Below the pieces are notes generated by a model that had not been told where the DNA came from, ran no database searches, and saw only the letters and a program-made list of their open reading frames with translations. From Chitinophaga vietnamensis (GTDB taxonomy: Bacteria > Bacteroidota > Bacteroidia > Chitinophagales > Chitinophagaceae), in contig NZ_CABHMS010000003.1 in NCBI RefSeq assembly GCF_902167635.1, positions 496,001 through 560,000 of the forward strand: a stretch of 64,000 nt of DNA. The letters run 5' to 3'. Both the position numbers and the translations under genes were made by a program. How positions within the stretch are numbered: position 1 is the first letter of the stretch; each line of letters opens with the position of its first letter. Shown here in pieces: positions 53,224 to 62,123 of this stretch.

Positions 53224-53627
53224 GATTTATGGAACAGGGACAGTTAAAGCGCTGTTACGTATTTCGTTAGCGCGCAGGCATACGGTAATGGCTACACGAT
53301 AACGCATGAATTTCAGAGGAGATGGAAAAAATCAGTGGGTGGGGATCGAAATATTCTCCAACCGGTTGTTGGCTTTAACGAAGGATAAGGCGTGAAATTA
53401 TTTGGTAAGATATAACTGAAGTACCGTGGCACTTGACAATCACCTGCTGAATGATGGTCAACAGGTATTGGTATATCCGGTTTTGCCCGCTAATTTACAG
53501 CGGCTGCTGTAATCCAGTTGTCTTTTTAGGTAAACGGTCACTTTTTTTTAGTGAACGTTACGAAACAGATGGTGAAAGTGTTTTTTATCTATCGCCCCGG
53601 AGAGCGATAGATAAAATGTGCTTTCTG
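53224..53627. other. Intergenic region upstream of the giant esterase
   Basis: 404 bp. It should hold the promoter of the giant esterase, but I found no clean TAnnTTTG box on the minus strand. A hairpin with 13-bp arms (TTTTATCTATCGC, 53583-53595 / 53604-53616) lies 11 nt after the stop of the adjacent glycosyltransferase; it lacks a U-run on either strand. No gene is seen. Confidence 0.45.
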
Positions 53628-54809
53628 TCAGGCCATCGCGCGTTGCGAACGTTCCCACACGGCAGATTGCCTGCCTTGTATAAACCGCGCAAACCCTTTA
53701 TATACGGCAATATTCATGAATACGAAATAAAAAGGTATATAGAAGTATTTCACTTTCAATTGCTGCTTGGCTAAAAGATAGCCGGTGAAGGCTGCGGCAT
53801 AAAATGCCAGCTGCAATATGAAAAGTATCATATACGTATAGCCGTCGCCGTTAATTACCAATATGGTATTACTGATCAATAGCAGCAGCAGGCATAGCGG
53901 CGCCAGCGTCCAGCGCAGCACGCGGTGCGATACATATTGCCAGGTGATTTTCGGATAACGGAAAATATTCAGCAAGGGAAGCAGGCGGCTGATAGCCTGA
54001 AAGCCGCCGGCAGCAATGCGCACCTTACGTTTATATTCTTCCGCGAGGGAGGCAGAAGGTGTTTCCATGGCATAGGCCGCCGGTTCGTATTGTACTTTAT
54101 AGCCTTGCAGGTTGATGTTGAAAGAGATGATAAAATCATCAAGGATGGTATCTGCGGGGATAGGCGCATAGGCGCTGGTGCGTATTGCCAGCAGCTCTCC
54201 GGCCGCGCCCATCACGCTGTACAGCTCTGCATCCCATTGTTTTAATTTGGATTCGTATTTCCAGTACATGCCTTCGCCGGCGCCCTCCGTGCCTGTATTG
54301 GCAGCCAGGGTCACCTTTTTTTCTCCCGCCACTGCACCAATGTCTTCCAGTGCAAAATGTTTGATCAGCGCTTTCACTGCCTCTTTATTCAATAAGGTGT
54401 TGGCATCCGAAAAAATCACGAAAGGCGTGGAAACCTGTTCCATGGCGCGGTTGATGGCGGCCGTCTTTCCATTGCGCGCTGGCTGGTACAACAGCTTGAT
54501 CTTTTCATGTGCGCGGATGATGTCGTTGGTATTGTCGGTACTGCCATCAGTGACAAACACGATCTGCATCTTCTCCGCGGGATAATCCAGCGCTAAAGTA
54601 TTAGCGATCTTCTGCCGGATGAAGGCGCTTTCGTTATAAGCCGCCACCATAAAGGTGACATGCGGCTCAAAGTCCTTGCCGGGAAAGGCTTTCGGCGGCG
54701 ATATCCATCGCTTCACCTTTACTGCCATATATAACAGTAACGCATATCCGATGTAGGCGTAGCACACCGTAGCGAAACTGATCAGGCAAATTAGTTTCCA
54801 GTTGTTCAT
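53628..54809 (-). CDS. Membrane-anchored family 2 glycosyltransferase
   Basis: 393 residues. An N-terminal helix (about 8-30), a GT2 catalytic domain and three C-terminal helices (about 300-375). Motifs: FMVAAYNESAFI, VFVTDGSTDNT, FSDANTLL (the DxD-like metal site), and TILDDFIISF with the general-base Asp and EEYKRKVRIAAGG, the counterpart of the QxxRW region of processive enzymes. It probably builds the exopolysaccharide repeat unit at the inner face of the membrane. It is 12 bp downstream of the polytopic gene. Confidence 0.88.
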   Translation of the reverse strand: MNNWKLICLISFATVCYAYIGYALLLYMAVKVKRWISPPKAFPGKDFEPHVTFMVAAYNESAFIRQKIANTLALDYPAEKMQIVFVTDGSTDNTNDIIRAHEKIKLLYQPARNGKTAAINRAMEQVSTPFVIFSDANTLLNKEAVKALIKHFALEDIGAVAGEKKVTLAANTGTEGAGEGMYWKYESKLKQWDAELYSVMGAAGELLAIRTSAYAPIPADTILDDFIISFNINLQGYKVQYEPAAYAMETPSASLAEEYKRKVRIAAGGFQAISRLLPLLNIFRYPKITWQYVSHRVLRWTLAPLCLLLLLISNTILVINGDGYTYMILFILQLAFYAAAFTGYLLAKQQLKVKYFYIPFYFVFMNIAVYKGFARFIQGRQSAVWERSQRAMA

Positions 54810-54821
54810 ATTTGCATTGGT

Positions 54822-56060
54822 CTATCTGAATAAGAAATATGTTTCGAGTGATAATAATCCGATGCACATACCCACTGCAAACCGCAGGCACCTGTTATAG
54901 CTGATACGGTCGTAGCCCGCCAGCACCAACACGAAGAAGGGCGCGGCCTGCGCTACATAACGGGAACTGAACAAATGCGTTACCTTGAAGCTGGTGGCCA
55001 GCACCAGGATGCCTGCTGCCAGCAGGAACAGGAATACATTGTCCGTCCGGTGCAGCCATGCCTGCCAGGCGGAACAACAAAGAAAATACAAAGCCACCGT
55101 AGCCAGCAGGGGAGAGATCACATAAGGATATACCTGCATGAGCTTTACCGGCATCACCTTGCCCAATGCTTCACTTAAAGGCGCATATTCATAATGCAGC
55201 ACCGAGATGTTCGCTATTAATAAAATAATATAAGCTGCGATCAATGCGAACAGGATGCGCCGGTTATATACGAACCACTGTGGCGCAATGATGATCGTGA
55301 GCAGCGCGCCATAGGCGAAGGCCAGGATGCCATGCCATGGCTTGATGCCGCCCGCGCTGATCACCGCTTGCTGCGGCGGCATCAGGCCTTTCCAGATGAT
55401 GAATACCGGTACGCACATCGCGAGGGCGCAGCCGGTATATATAAGTATCAGCATCCAGCGCCTGCCGTCTTTGACATGATATAATAATAAGAGCGCACTG
55501 GCGGGCGCCATCATCAGGAAAGGAGAACGGCCCAATATCGCGAAACCCAGCGCCACGCCCGCCAATATCGCGAAAGGAAAGCTTTTCCAGTCGGAACACT
55601 GCAATGCCAGCAGCAGCCACCAGATCGACAGCGATGCAAAGAACATCGGCGGTATCTCTGTGAGCGCCATGCCGGCTACCTGCCATACCATCGGCACGGC
55701 CATGATAGCCAGGGCCGGCAACCAGGCATCCCGCAAGGGGATACGGCGGTAACGGGAAAGGTTATACGTTAATAATATTATCATCCCGCCCAGTAACACC
55801 GTATTCACCAGCCGGATACCCGGCGTTTGTAAATGTGTAAGCGGTTGCAAGGGATAATGTATGAACTGATATAAAGGTCCCGGCGCCTGGTTGTCTATCT
55901 TCACTAAAAATTCTCTCGATAACCCATATTGTTCAAAGAGATGTACGTTAGGAATAAACAGGGGCTCGTCGAATAACGGCGGTTGATGATGTAGACAGGT
56001 AATCAGCAATAGCAGCGCGTATCCGCCTATCCCTAGTGCTAACAGCAGTTTCTTTTCCAT
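54822..56060 (-). CDS. Polytopic membrane protein of unknown function (GT-C-like)
   Basis: 412 residues from the ATG at 56060 (MEKKLLLALGIGGYALLLL); the longer frame to 56135 has a poor N-terminus. About 10 helices. The first loop (HQPPLFDEPLFIPNVHLFEQYGLS) carries an acidic motif with conserved Pro, like some lipid-linked mannosyl/arabinosyl transferases, and GRSPFLMMAPA appears in the middle. A glycosyltransferase role is only inferred from this and from its neighbours. Confidence 0.65.
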   Translation of the reverse strand: MEKKLLLALGIGGYALLLLITCLHHQPPLFDEPLFIPNVHLFEQYGLSREFLVKIDNQAPGPLYQFIHYPLQPLTHLQTPGIRLVNTVLLGGMIILLTYNLSRYRRIPLRDAWLPALAIMAVPMVWQVAGMALTEIPPMFFASLSIWWLLLALQCSDWKSFPFAILAGVALGFAILGRSPFLMMAPASALLLLYHVKDGRRWMLILIYTGCALAMCVPVFIIWKGLMPPQQAVISAGGIKPWHGILAFAYGALLTIIIAPQWFVYNRRILFALIAAYIILLIANISVLHYEYAPLSEALGKVMPVKLMQVYPYVISPLLATVALYFLCCSAWQAWLHRTDNVFLFLLAAGILVLATSFKVTHLFSSRYVAQAAPFFVLVLAGYDRISYNRCLRFAVGMCIGLLSLETYFLFR

Positions 56061-56509
56061 GACGGGCAAGAGCGTTTGGGAGTTATATAAATTGGCATCA
56101 GGTATTTTACGGGGAGGTAAAATTAGAGAATACATGGCATCATTTCAAAAGCTGAAAACCACTTTCGTCGAATTTTTTTCCGCTTTCTGCACTTACGCTT
56201 GATTTTGATGCATTCACGGATAAAAAATCAATCTTTACCAAAAAACTATTTTGCAGATAACAAAGAATTATAATTTTACGCTCGTTCTAACTGAATGACA
56301 AAAAAATCAGTAAGTTTGCCCTGGTTGTGACATGAACCATATAACAACCTGAGACCCTGAGATGCCAACTGTATCTCCGCAAGTATCCTCCGAAGAACCA
56401 CCTTTAACCGAAGCCCGTTGCCTTATCCCATCTAAAACCTTCTATGGTTTATACACAGCATTTGTGTTGCACCATGCCAATTTTAAAACCGCTTAAAAAA
56501 GAAGGTGGA
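56061..56509. promoter_or_regulatory. Divergent regulatory region of the second exopolysaccharide block
   Basis: 449 bp between divergent starts. A perfect -7 box, TAAGTTTG, lies at 56311-56318 on the plus strand, followed by CC. A transcript from it would carry an untranslated leader of about 185 nt before the response regulator. No known riboswitch pattern was recognised. Confidence 0.5.
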
Positions 56510-56902
56510 ATGAAAAAGAAAGTATTGATCATTGATGATAGCATGCCTATAAGGTTCTTGCTGGAGGCTGTTTTCAGCAAAAATTATCATGTCGTATCAG
56601 CGCAGGATGGCCTGGTGGCAATGTCCTGGCTCACGAAAGGGAATACCCCCGATCTGATCATCACCGATCTGCAGATGCCTAATATCGACGGCTTCGAACT
56701 GATCAGTTTTTTATCTTCCAGTAATCTCTACCGGGATATTCCTGTAGTAGTGCTTACTGCCGCCAATGATGCGGAAACAACAGCGTCTATCAACCAACAT
56801 CACAATGTACAGGCATTCTTCAGCAAACCTTTCGATCCTATGCAGTTGTCTGCCGTTGTAGCAGATATCCTCAGTGGTCACCTGGTAGCAGCGATGTCCT
56901 GA
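56510..56902 (+). CDS. Single-domain response regulator
   Basis: 130 residues from the ATG at 56510 (MKKKVLIIDDSMPIRFLLE), preceded by an AAGGTGG Shine-Dalgarno-like site 2-8 nt upstream; the frame start at 56444 is less likely. A receiver domain with the acidic pair IDDS near residue 8, the phosphoacceptor Asp in LIITDLQMP (about residue 52), a Thr in VVLTAAND and Lys in FSKPFDP. There is no output domain, so it should signal through a partner. It is followed by a sugar transferase whose N-terminus looks receiver-like. Confidence 0.9.
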   Translation: MKKKVLIIDDSMPIRFLLEAVFSKNYHVVSAQDGLVAMSWLTKGNTPDLIITDLQMPNIDGFELISFLSSSNLYRDIPVVVLTAANDAETTASINQHHNVQAFFSKPFDPMQLSAVVADILSGHLVAAMS

Positions 56903-56933
56903 ACCGCCTACATCATCATGCCAAATTGAAAGT

Positions 56934-58088
56934 ATGGAAACGATTACACCTGGCTTTACAACTGCCGCTACACTGAAGCCTGTAGCAATAAAAAACGACA
57001 GTGCTGTTATACGGCAGCTGGGCCCCGAAAAAATTGTCATCTTCGTAGGGAACTCTTATGTGGATGTAAAAGATGCACCTGGTCACTATAAATACCTGGT
57101 GGTACCGGATATTCACGCCGCACAGTCGGCCATTTCCGAAGTGCTCAGCATCTTCCGCAAAATACCCGCGGTAATCATCTACCGCTTCAACAGTAATTAT
57201 GAACTGGAATGTACGCAATGGGAACATTATTTCCGCGATAATCAGATCATGCGCTCTATCCCTTTCCTTTTGTATGCTGAACAGGTATCAGAAGAGTTGC
57301 GCGCTTTTGCAAAGAAACACCGTTTTATTGATGAGGTGATCACCCGCGACTGCCTCACGCAAACGCTCGATAGCAAGATATCCTTTATCAGTAAATATAA
57401 ATACCTCAGTCACTTTACCCGGCAGGAGACCTTGGCCACTCCTGTGAAAGAGAAGGCTGGCAAGGCTTTCAGCCATTTCATGAAACGTACGCTGGATATT
57501 GCAGCTGCCGGCTCGCTGCTGCTGTTATTATCTCCCGTATTGTTGCTCATCGCTTTGTTGATCCGACTGGAATCGAAAGGACCTATATTTTATGCGGCCA
57601 AACGTGCGGGAAAGAATTACCGCATCTTCAAATTTTATAAATTCAGAACGATGGTGGCAGATGCAGATAAACAACTCCAAAAGCTCTCACATCTGAACCA
57701 GTATAACAACAACGAAGGCGGCGCCGTATTTTATAAAGTTAGCAACGATCCCCGCATTACCAAGCTGGGCGCCATTTTGCGAAATACCAGCCTGGACGAG
57801 ATACCGCAATTATGGAATGTGATCATAGGAGATATGTCGCTCGTTGGTAACCGCCCCCTGCCACTGTACGAAGCGGCGGCACTCACTACCGACGACTGGG
57901 CGCAGCGCTTCAATGCGCCTGCGGGCATCACCGGCCTTTGGCAGATCAGTAAAAGAGGAACGAAAGATATGTCGGTAGAAGAGAGAATAGGATTGGATAT
58001 CAGCTACGCTAACAGGCATTCATTTGCTTATGATATGTGGATCATGATGAATACGCCTTTTGCGCTCGTGCAAAAAGAAAACGTATAA
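56934..58088 (+). CDS. Initiating sugar-phosphate transferase with receiver-like N-terminal domain
   Basis: 384 residues. The C-terminal about 205 residues are a bacterial sugar transferase (WcaJ/WbaP type) that puts the first sugar phosphate on undecaprenyl phosphate: FSHFMKRTLDIAAAGSLLLL helix, KFYKFRTMVADAD, TSLDEIPQLWNVIIGDMSLVGNRP and GITGLWQISKRG. The N-terminal about 160 residues replace the usual membrane helices with a fold that alternates like a receiver domain (IPAVIIYRFNSNYELE; SIPFLLYAEQVSEELRAFAKK) but lacks the phosphoacceptor Asp. It may pair with the response regulator upstream. Confidence 0.87.
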   Translation: METITPGFTTAATLKPVAIKNDSAVIRQLGPEKIVIFVGNSYVDVKDAPGHYKYLVVPDIHAAQSAISEVLSIFRKIPAVIIYRFNSNYELECTQWEHYFRDNQIMRSIPFLLYAEQVSEELRAFAKKHRFIDEVITRDCLTQTLDSKISFISKYKYLSHFTRQETLATPVKEKAGKAFSHFMKRTLDIAAAGSLLLLLSPVLLLIALLIRLESKGPIFYAAKRAGKNYRIFKFYKFRTMVADADKQLQKLSHLNQYNNNEGGAVFYKVSNDPRITKLGAILRNTSLDEIPQLWNVIIGDMSLVGNRPLPLYEAAALTTDDWAQRFNAPAGITGLWQISKRGTKDMSVEERIGLDISYANRHSFAYDMWIMMNTPFALVQKENV

Positions 58089-58089
58089 C

Positions 58090-59322
58090 ATGCTGGTGCT
58101 TGAAATTATCATCTTCGCTTTCCCGGCCCTTTGTGTAGGATACAATTTGTATTTCTGCCTGGCGGCCTCGTTGGCAAAACGGCAGAAGGCGAACCCGCAG
58201 GAAGTAGCGCGTTACAGCCGCATCGCCATACTGGTGCCGGCTTACAAGGAAGACGCTATCATCCTCTCTACCGTACGGAACTATGAAAGTTTGCAATACC
58301 CCGCACTGTCATATGACATCGTTGTGATCGCCGATTCCCTGCAACCCGCTACCTTATTGGCCTTGCAGGATACCCGCGCCCGTGTGATACCCGTGTCGTT
58401 TGAAAAAAGTACCAAGGCTAAATCGCTGAATGCCGCCATGGACCAGCTGAATGATAACTATGACATCGCATTGATCTGCGATGCGGACAACCTCCTGCAT
58501 CGCGATTTCCTGCTAAGGATCAACCATGCTTTTCTCAATGGCACACAGGTGTTGCAGGCGAGGAGAGTGGCCAAGAATATTGATACGCCCTTTGCTATCC
58601 TGGATACGGCGAACGAGATCATCACCAATCATATCTACCGCAGAGGCAACAGTGTGCTGGGTTTGTCGGCCTCCTTGATCGGCTCCGGCATGGCCTTCCC
58701 ATATGCCTTGCTGAAGGCCGCCATCCGGGAAGTGGAAGCTACCGGCGGATTTGATAAAGTGTTGCAGCTGGTGATCGCCGACAGAAAAATATTCGCCGCT
58801 GCGCCGGGCATCCGGCCGCAGCCGATCAAATACCTCGAAGAAGCAATTATCTATGATGAGAAAGTAGATAACCCCGCCGCCTTCACCAACCAGCGCCGCC
58901 GATGGCTGGCCAGCCAGTTCAAATACCTGCGCCGCTATTGGGCTAAAGGCTGGAAAGCTTTGCTGCAGGGCAACCGCGACTACTTCAATCTCGCGGTTTG
59001 CCAGAACCTCATGCCGCCACGTATGCTATTGCTGGCGGCTATAACGGTTATGCCTATACTCTATTTGATATTTCAGCGCTTCCTGTTTATCCCTGCCCTA
59101 TACTGGATCGTATTGTGGCTGATCAATGCCCTGTGCCTGTTGCTGCCCATCCCGCGGAAATTTTTCTCGAAATATTTTGTGCAGGCCCTGATCAGCCTGC
59201 CCCGCGCGATGGGCATCATGATCGCGCTGGTATTTCGTTTGAAGGGCGCCGATAACACCTTCATCCATACCAGCCATTCTAAAACCACCATCGATAACCC
59301 ATTACTGGATGCAGAAGGATAA
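58090..59322 (+). CDS. Membrane family 2 glycosyltransferase
   Basis: 410 residues from the ATG at 58090, one base after the previous stop. An N-terminal helix, a GT2 domain (IAILVPAYKEDAII; ICDADNLLHRDFL as the DxD site; NQRRRWLASQFKYL as the QxxRW-like motif) and C-terminal helices (about 315-390). Chain elongation on the lipid carrier or processive synthesis is likely. It overlaps the next gene by 14 bp. Confidence 0.88.
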   Translation: MLVLEIIIFAFPALCVGYNLYFCLAASLAKRQKANPQEVARYSRIAILVPAYKEDAIILSTVRNYESLQYPALSYDIVVIADSLQPATLLALQDTRARVIPVSFEKSTKAKSLNAAMDQLNDNYDIALICDADNLLHRDFLLRINHAFLNGTQVLQARRVAKNIDTPFAILDTANEIITNHIYRRGNSVLGLSASLIGSGMAFPYALLKAAIREVEATGGFDKVLQLVIADRKIFAAAPGIRPQPIKYLEEAIIYDEKVDNPAAFTNQRRRWLASQFKYLRRYWAKGWKALLQGNRDYFNLAVCQNLMPPRMLLLAAITVMPILYLIFQRFLFIPALYWIVLWLINALCLLLPIPRKFFSKYFVQALISLPRAMGIMIALVFRLKGADNTFIHTSHSKTTIDNPLLDAEG

Positions 59323-60232
59323 TCACATATCGCCACTGGTGTCCGTGATCACGGTCAACTATAACAATGCAGCTGTTACCACTGCACTGCTCGCATCTAT
59401 CCGGCAGCATCAATATCCGCGGCTGGAAGTGATCGTGGTAGATAATGCCTCACAGGAAGATGGCAGCGCTGATTTTGTGGCGGCATACCCCGAAGTGAAG
59501 ATCGTGAAAAGCCCTGTCAACAGAGGATTTGCCGGCGGCAATAACCTCGGCATCGAAGCTGCCGCCGGAGAGTATTTCTTCCTCGTCAACAACGATACCG
59601 AGTTCACGCCCGGACTGGTATCCAGCTTGCTGGATATCTTCTCGCAGTATCCCGATGCCGGCATCGTGAGCCCGAAATTCCATTACTACTTTCATCCCGG
59701 CATCATCGAATATGCCGGATATAAAAAAGTAGATGTGCTCACAGGTCGCAACGCAATGATCGGCTGCAAGGAAAAGGATGAAGGACAATATAATGTTTTC
59801 AGTGCTACCGCCTACGCACACGGCGGCGCCATGATGATGAAACGCAGCGTGGTGGCGCAGGTAGGCCTGATGCCGGAGATCTACTTTTTATATTATGAGG
59901 AGTTCGACTGGTGTGCACAGTTCAAACAGAAGGGCTACCAGATTTATTATCAGCCGGAAGCGCTCATCTATCATAAAGAATCAATGACCACCGGCAAGAA
60001 CAGCCCCCTGAAAACCTATTACCTCACCCGCAACAGGATACTGTTCATGCGGCGTAATGTACGATGGTATCAGCTCTGGCTCTTTCTTTTATTTTTCACC
60101 GTGTTCACGGTACCCAAACATACTTTATCATTTTTGTTGAAGAGAGAAAAGGCGCACCTGAAGGCTTTCTGGAATGGCATTGCCTGGCATCTTAACAACC
60201 TGTATTTAAAATCCGAAACATGTGCGGCATAG
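59309..60232 (+). CDS. Family 2 glycosyltransferase, rhamnosyltransferase (WbbL)-like
   Basis: 307 residues. VSVITVNYNNAAVTTALLASI opens the GT2 domain; FLVNNDTEFTPG carries the metal-binding NDD-like motif; YEEFDWCAQFKQKGYQIYYQPEALIYH is the acceptor region typical of rhamnosyltransferases. A short hydrophobic stretch near residue 255 may touch the membrane. It overlaps its neighbours on both sides (14 and 13 bp). Confidence 0.9.
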   Translation: MQKDNHISPLVSVITVNYNNAAVTTALLASIRQHQYPRLEVIVVDNASQEDGSADFVAAYPEVKIVKSPVNRGFAGGNNLGIEAAAGEYFFLVNNDTEFTPGLVSSLLDIFSQYPDAGIVSPKFHYYFHPGIIEYAGYKKVDVLTGRNAMIGCKEKDEGQYNVFSATAYAHGGAMMMKRSVVAQVGLMPEIYFLYYEEFDWCAQFKQKGYQIYYQPEALIYHKESMTTGKNSPLKTYYLTRNRILFMRRNVRWYQLWLFLLFFTVFTVPKHTLSFLLKREKAHLKAFWNGIAWHLNNLYLKSETCAA

Positions 60233-62121
60233 CAGGATTTGCAGATTTCTCCCGGCTAACGGGAACGGCTATACTTCAGGAGATGACTGATGCGATGACG
60301 CATCGCGGTCCTGATGATGCCGGCTATGAAGTATATCTTCCGAAAATAGCCACCGTAGGCCTCGGACAGCGGCGCCTGTCGATCATCGACCTCTCGCCGC
60401 AAGGCCATCAGCCGATGCATTTCGGCGCCTATACCATCGTGTTCAACGGCGAGATCTATAACTATAAAGAGATACGGCAGGAGCTCCTGCAACATGGCTA
60501 TAAATTCAGTTCCGGTTCCGATACCGAAGTGCTGCTCAAAGGATTTCACTGCTGGCAGGAAAAAGTGCTCGATAAATGCATCGGCATGTTTGCCTTCGCC
60601 ATCTATGATGAACAAAGGGAAGAGCTGCTGCTGGGCCGCGACCGCGCCGGCGTTAAGCCGCTTTATTACTACTGGAACGACAACCTCCTGTTGTTTGCTT
60701 CCGAGTTGAAGAGCTTCCACCAGCATCCCCGCTTTGAAAAAAAGATCGATGTGAACAGCCTGGCCTTGTTCCTGCAATATAGCTACATTCCGGCGCCATA
60801 CACGATCTTCCGTCATACCTGGAAGCTGCGGCCCGGCCACCTGCTTAAGTTGCAGCTGGCCAAGCGTACCGTTACCGAACATGAATACTGGAGCGCCTTG
60901 CGCGCCTACCGCCAGCCACTCACCGATATGAGCGAACAGGAGATCATCGATGAAACGGAAAGCCTCATGCACAGCGCCTACAAATACCGTATGGTGGCTG
61001 ATGTGCCGGTGGGTGTGTTCCTCAGCGGCGGTTACGATAGCTCCAGCGTGGCGGCCATCCTGCAATCCTCCTCTACCAACAAGATCAAAACTTTCACGAT
61101 CGGTTATAAGGAAGAACAGTGGGATGAATCCCGCGAAGCCGCCCGTATTGCGCAGCACCTCGGCACCGATCATCACGAATGGATCATTGGTCCATCCGAT
61201 GCGCTGGGCATCCTGCACCGCCTTCCTGAAATCTACGATGAGCCTTTTGCCGATAACTCCACTGTGCCTACTACGCTGGTAAGTCAGCTGGCTGCCCGTG
61301 AAGTGAAAGTGGCACTTTCCGCTGACGGCGGCGATGAACTGTTTGCCGGCTACAGTAAATTCGGGCAATCGCTGCGCTATACCACGCAGATGCCGCATGC
61401 GCTGCAAGCCTTGCTGGGCAAGGCAATGGGCCTGATCAATCCCGAAGCGGTACCGTATTTCAACAAGCAATATAATTTCGCCACACGGTATGAAAAAATG
61501 AAACTCATCTGGCGCAACGGGAAACCGGAAGCCGCCCTCAAATATATCAGCCAACATCTTACAGACACTGAAATTCGCCGTTATCTCACTGCCACGCCCA
61601 TGCATTATAAAACGGCATTCGATCTCAATGGCGAACTGCAAACGGTCAACGATCCCCTGAACCGCCTGCTGGCTATGGATTACAAGACCTTCCTGGTAGA
61701 TAACAACCTCACCAAAGTAGATCGTGCAACCATGTCCGTTAGTATCGAAGGGAGAGAGCCGATGCTCGATCATCGCCTGCTGGAATTTCTTGCACGCATA
61801 CCGGCTTCACTGAAGATGAAGAACGGCATCAATAAATACATCCTCAAAACAATTGTTCACAAGTACATCCCGGCATCGATGATGGACAGGCCCAAACGTC
61901 CGTTCATAGCGCCTTTGCAGGTATGGTTCAAAGAAGAGCTGCGCGAACAGATGCAACATTATCTGGCGCCGCAACAGTTACAACACTCGGGTCTCTTTCA
62001 TGCAGACAGCATACAATCGCTGCTGAACCGCTATCTCTCCGGCGAAAAGGTGAATCACCAGAAACTCTGGAACCTGTTGGTATTCCAGTTGTGGTACAGC
62101 CGCTGGATGTCACCGTTGTAA
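60220..62121 (+). CDS. asnB: Asparagine synthetase B-type amidotransferase in the exopolysaccharide locus
   Basis: 633 residues. N-terminal glutaminase with catalytic Cys2 (MCGIAGFADF) and the DxGP-like HRGPDDAGYE loop. The C-terminal synthetase domain has the PP-loop VFLSGGYDSSSVA and LSADGGDELFAGYSKF. Family enzymes make asparagine from aspartate, but copies in polysaccharide loci often amidate a uronic acid. The overlaps with its neighbours favour that second role. Next gene starts 2 nt after the stop. Confidence 0.9.
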   Translation: MCGIAGFADFSRLTGTAILQEMTDAMTHRGPDDAGYEVYLPKIATVGLGQRRLSIIDLSPQGHQPMHFGAYTIVFNGEIYNYKEIRQELLQHGYKFSSGSDTEVLLKGFHCWQEKVLDKCIGMFAFAIYDEQREELLLGRDRAGVKPLYYYWNDNLLLFASELKSFHQHPRFEKKIDVNSLALFLQYSYIPAPYTIFRHTWKLRPGHLLKLQLAKRTVTEHEYWSALRAYRQPLTDMSEQEIIDETESLMHSAYKYRMVADVPVGVFLSGGYDSSSVAAILQSSSTNKIKTFTIGYKEEQWDESREAARIAQHLGTDHHEWIIGPSDALGILHRLPEIYDEPFADNSTVPTTLVSQLAAREVKVALSADGGDELFAGYSKFGQSLRYTTQMPHALQALLGKAMGLINPEAVPYFNKQYNFATRYEKMKLIWRNGKPEAALKYISQHLTDTEIRRYLTATPMHYKTAFDLNGELQTVNDPLNRLLAMDYKTFLVDNNLTKVDRATMSVSIEGREPMLDHRLLEFLARIPASLKMKNGINKYILKTIVHKYIPASMMDRPKRPFIAPLQVWFKEELREQMQHYLAPQQLQHSGLFHADSIQSLLNRYLSGEKVNHQKLWNLLVFQLWYSRWMSPL

Positions 62122-62123
62122 TC

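Noticed and set aside
53583-53616. Intrinsic terminator after the GT2 gene
   Set aside because: A good 13-bp stem but no U-run on either strand; kept only as a hairpin in the intergenic entry.
60256-61773. 505-codon minus-strand frame opposite asnB
   Set aside because: Antisense shadow; the sense asnB has intact catalytic motifs over the whole length.
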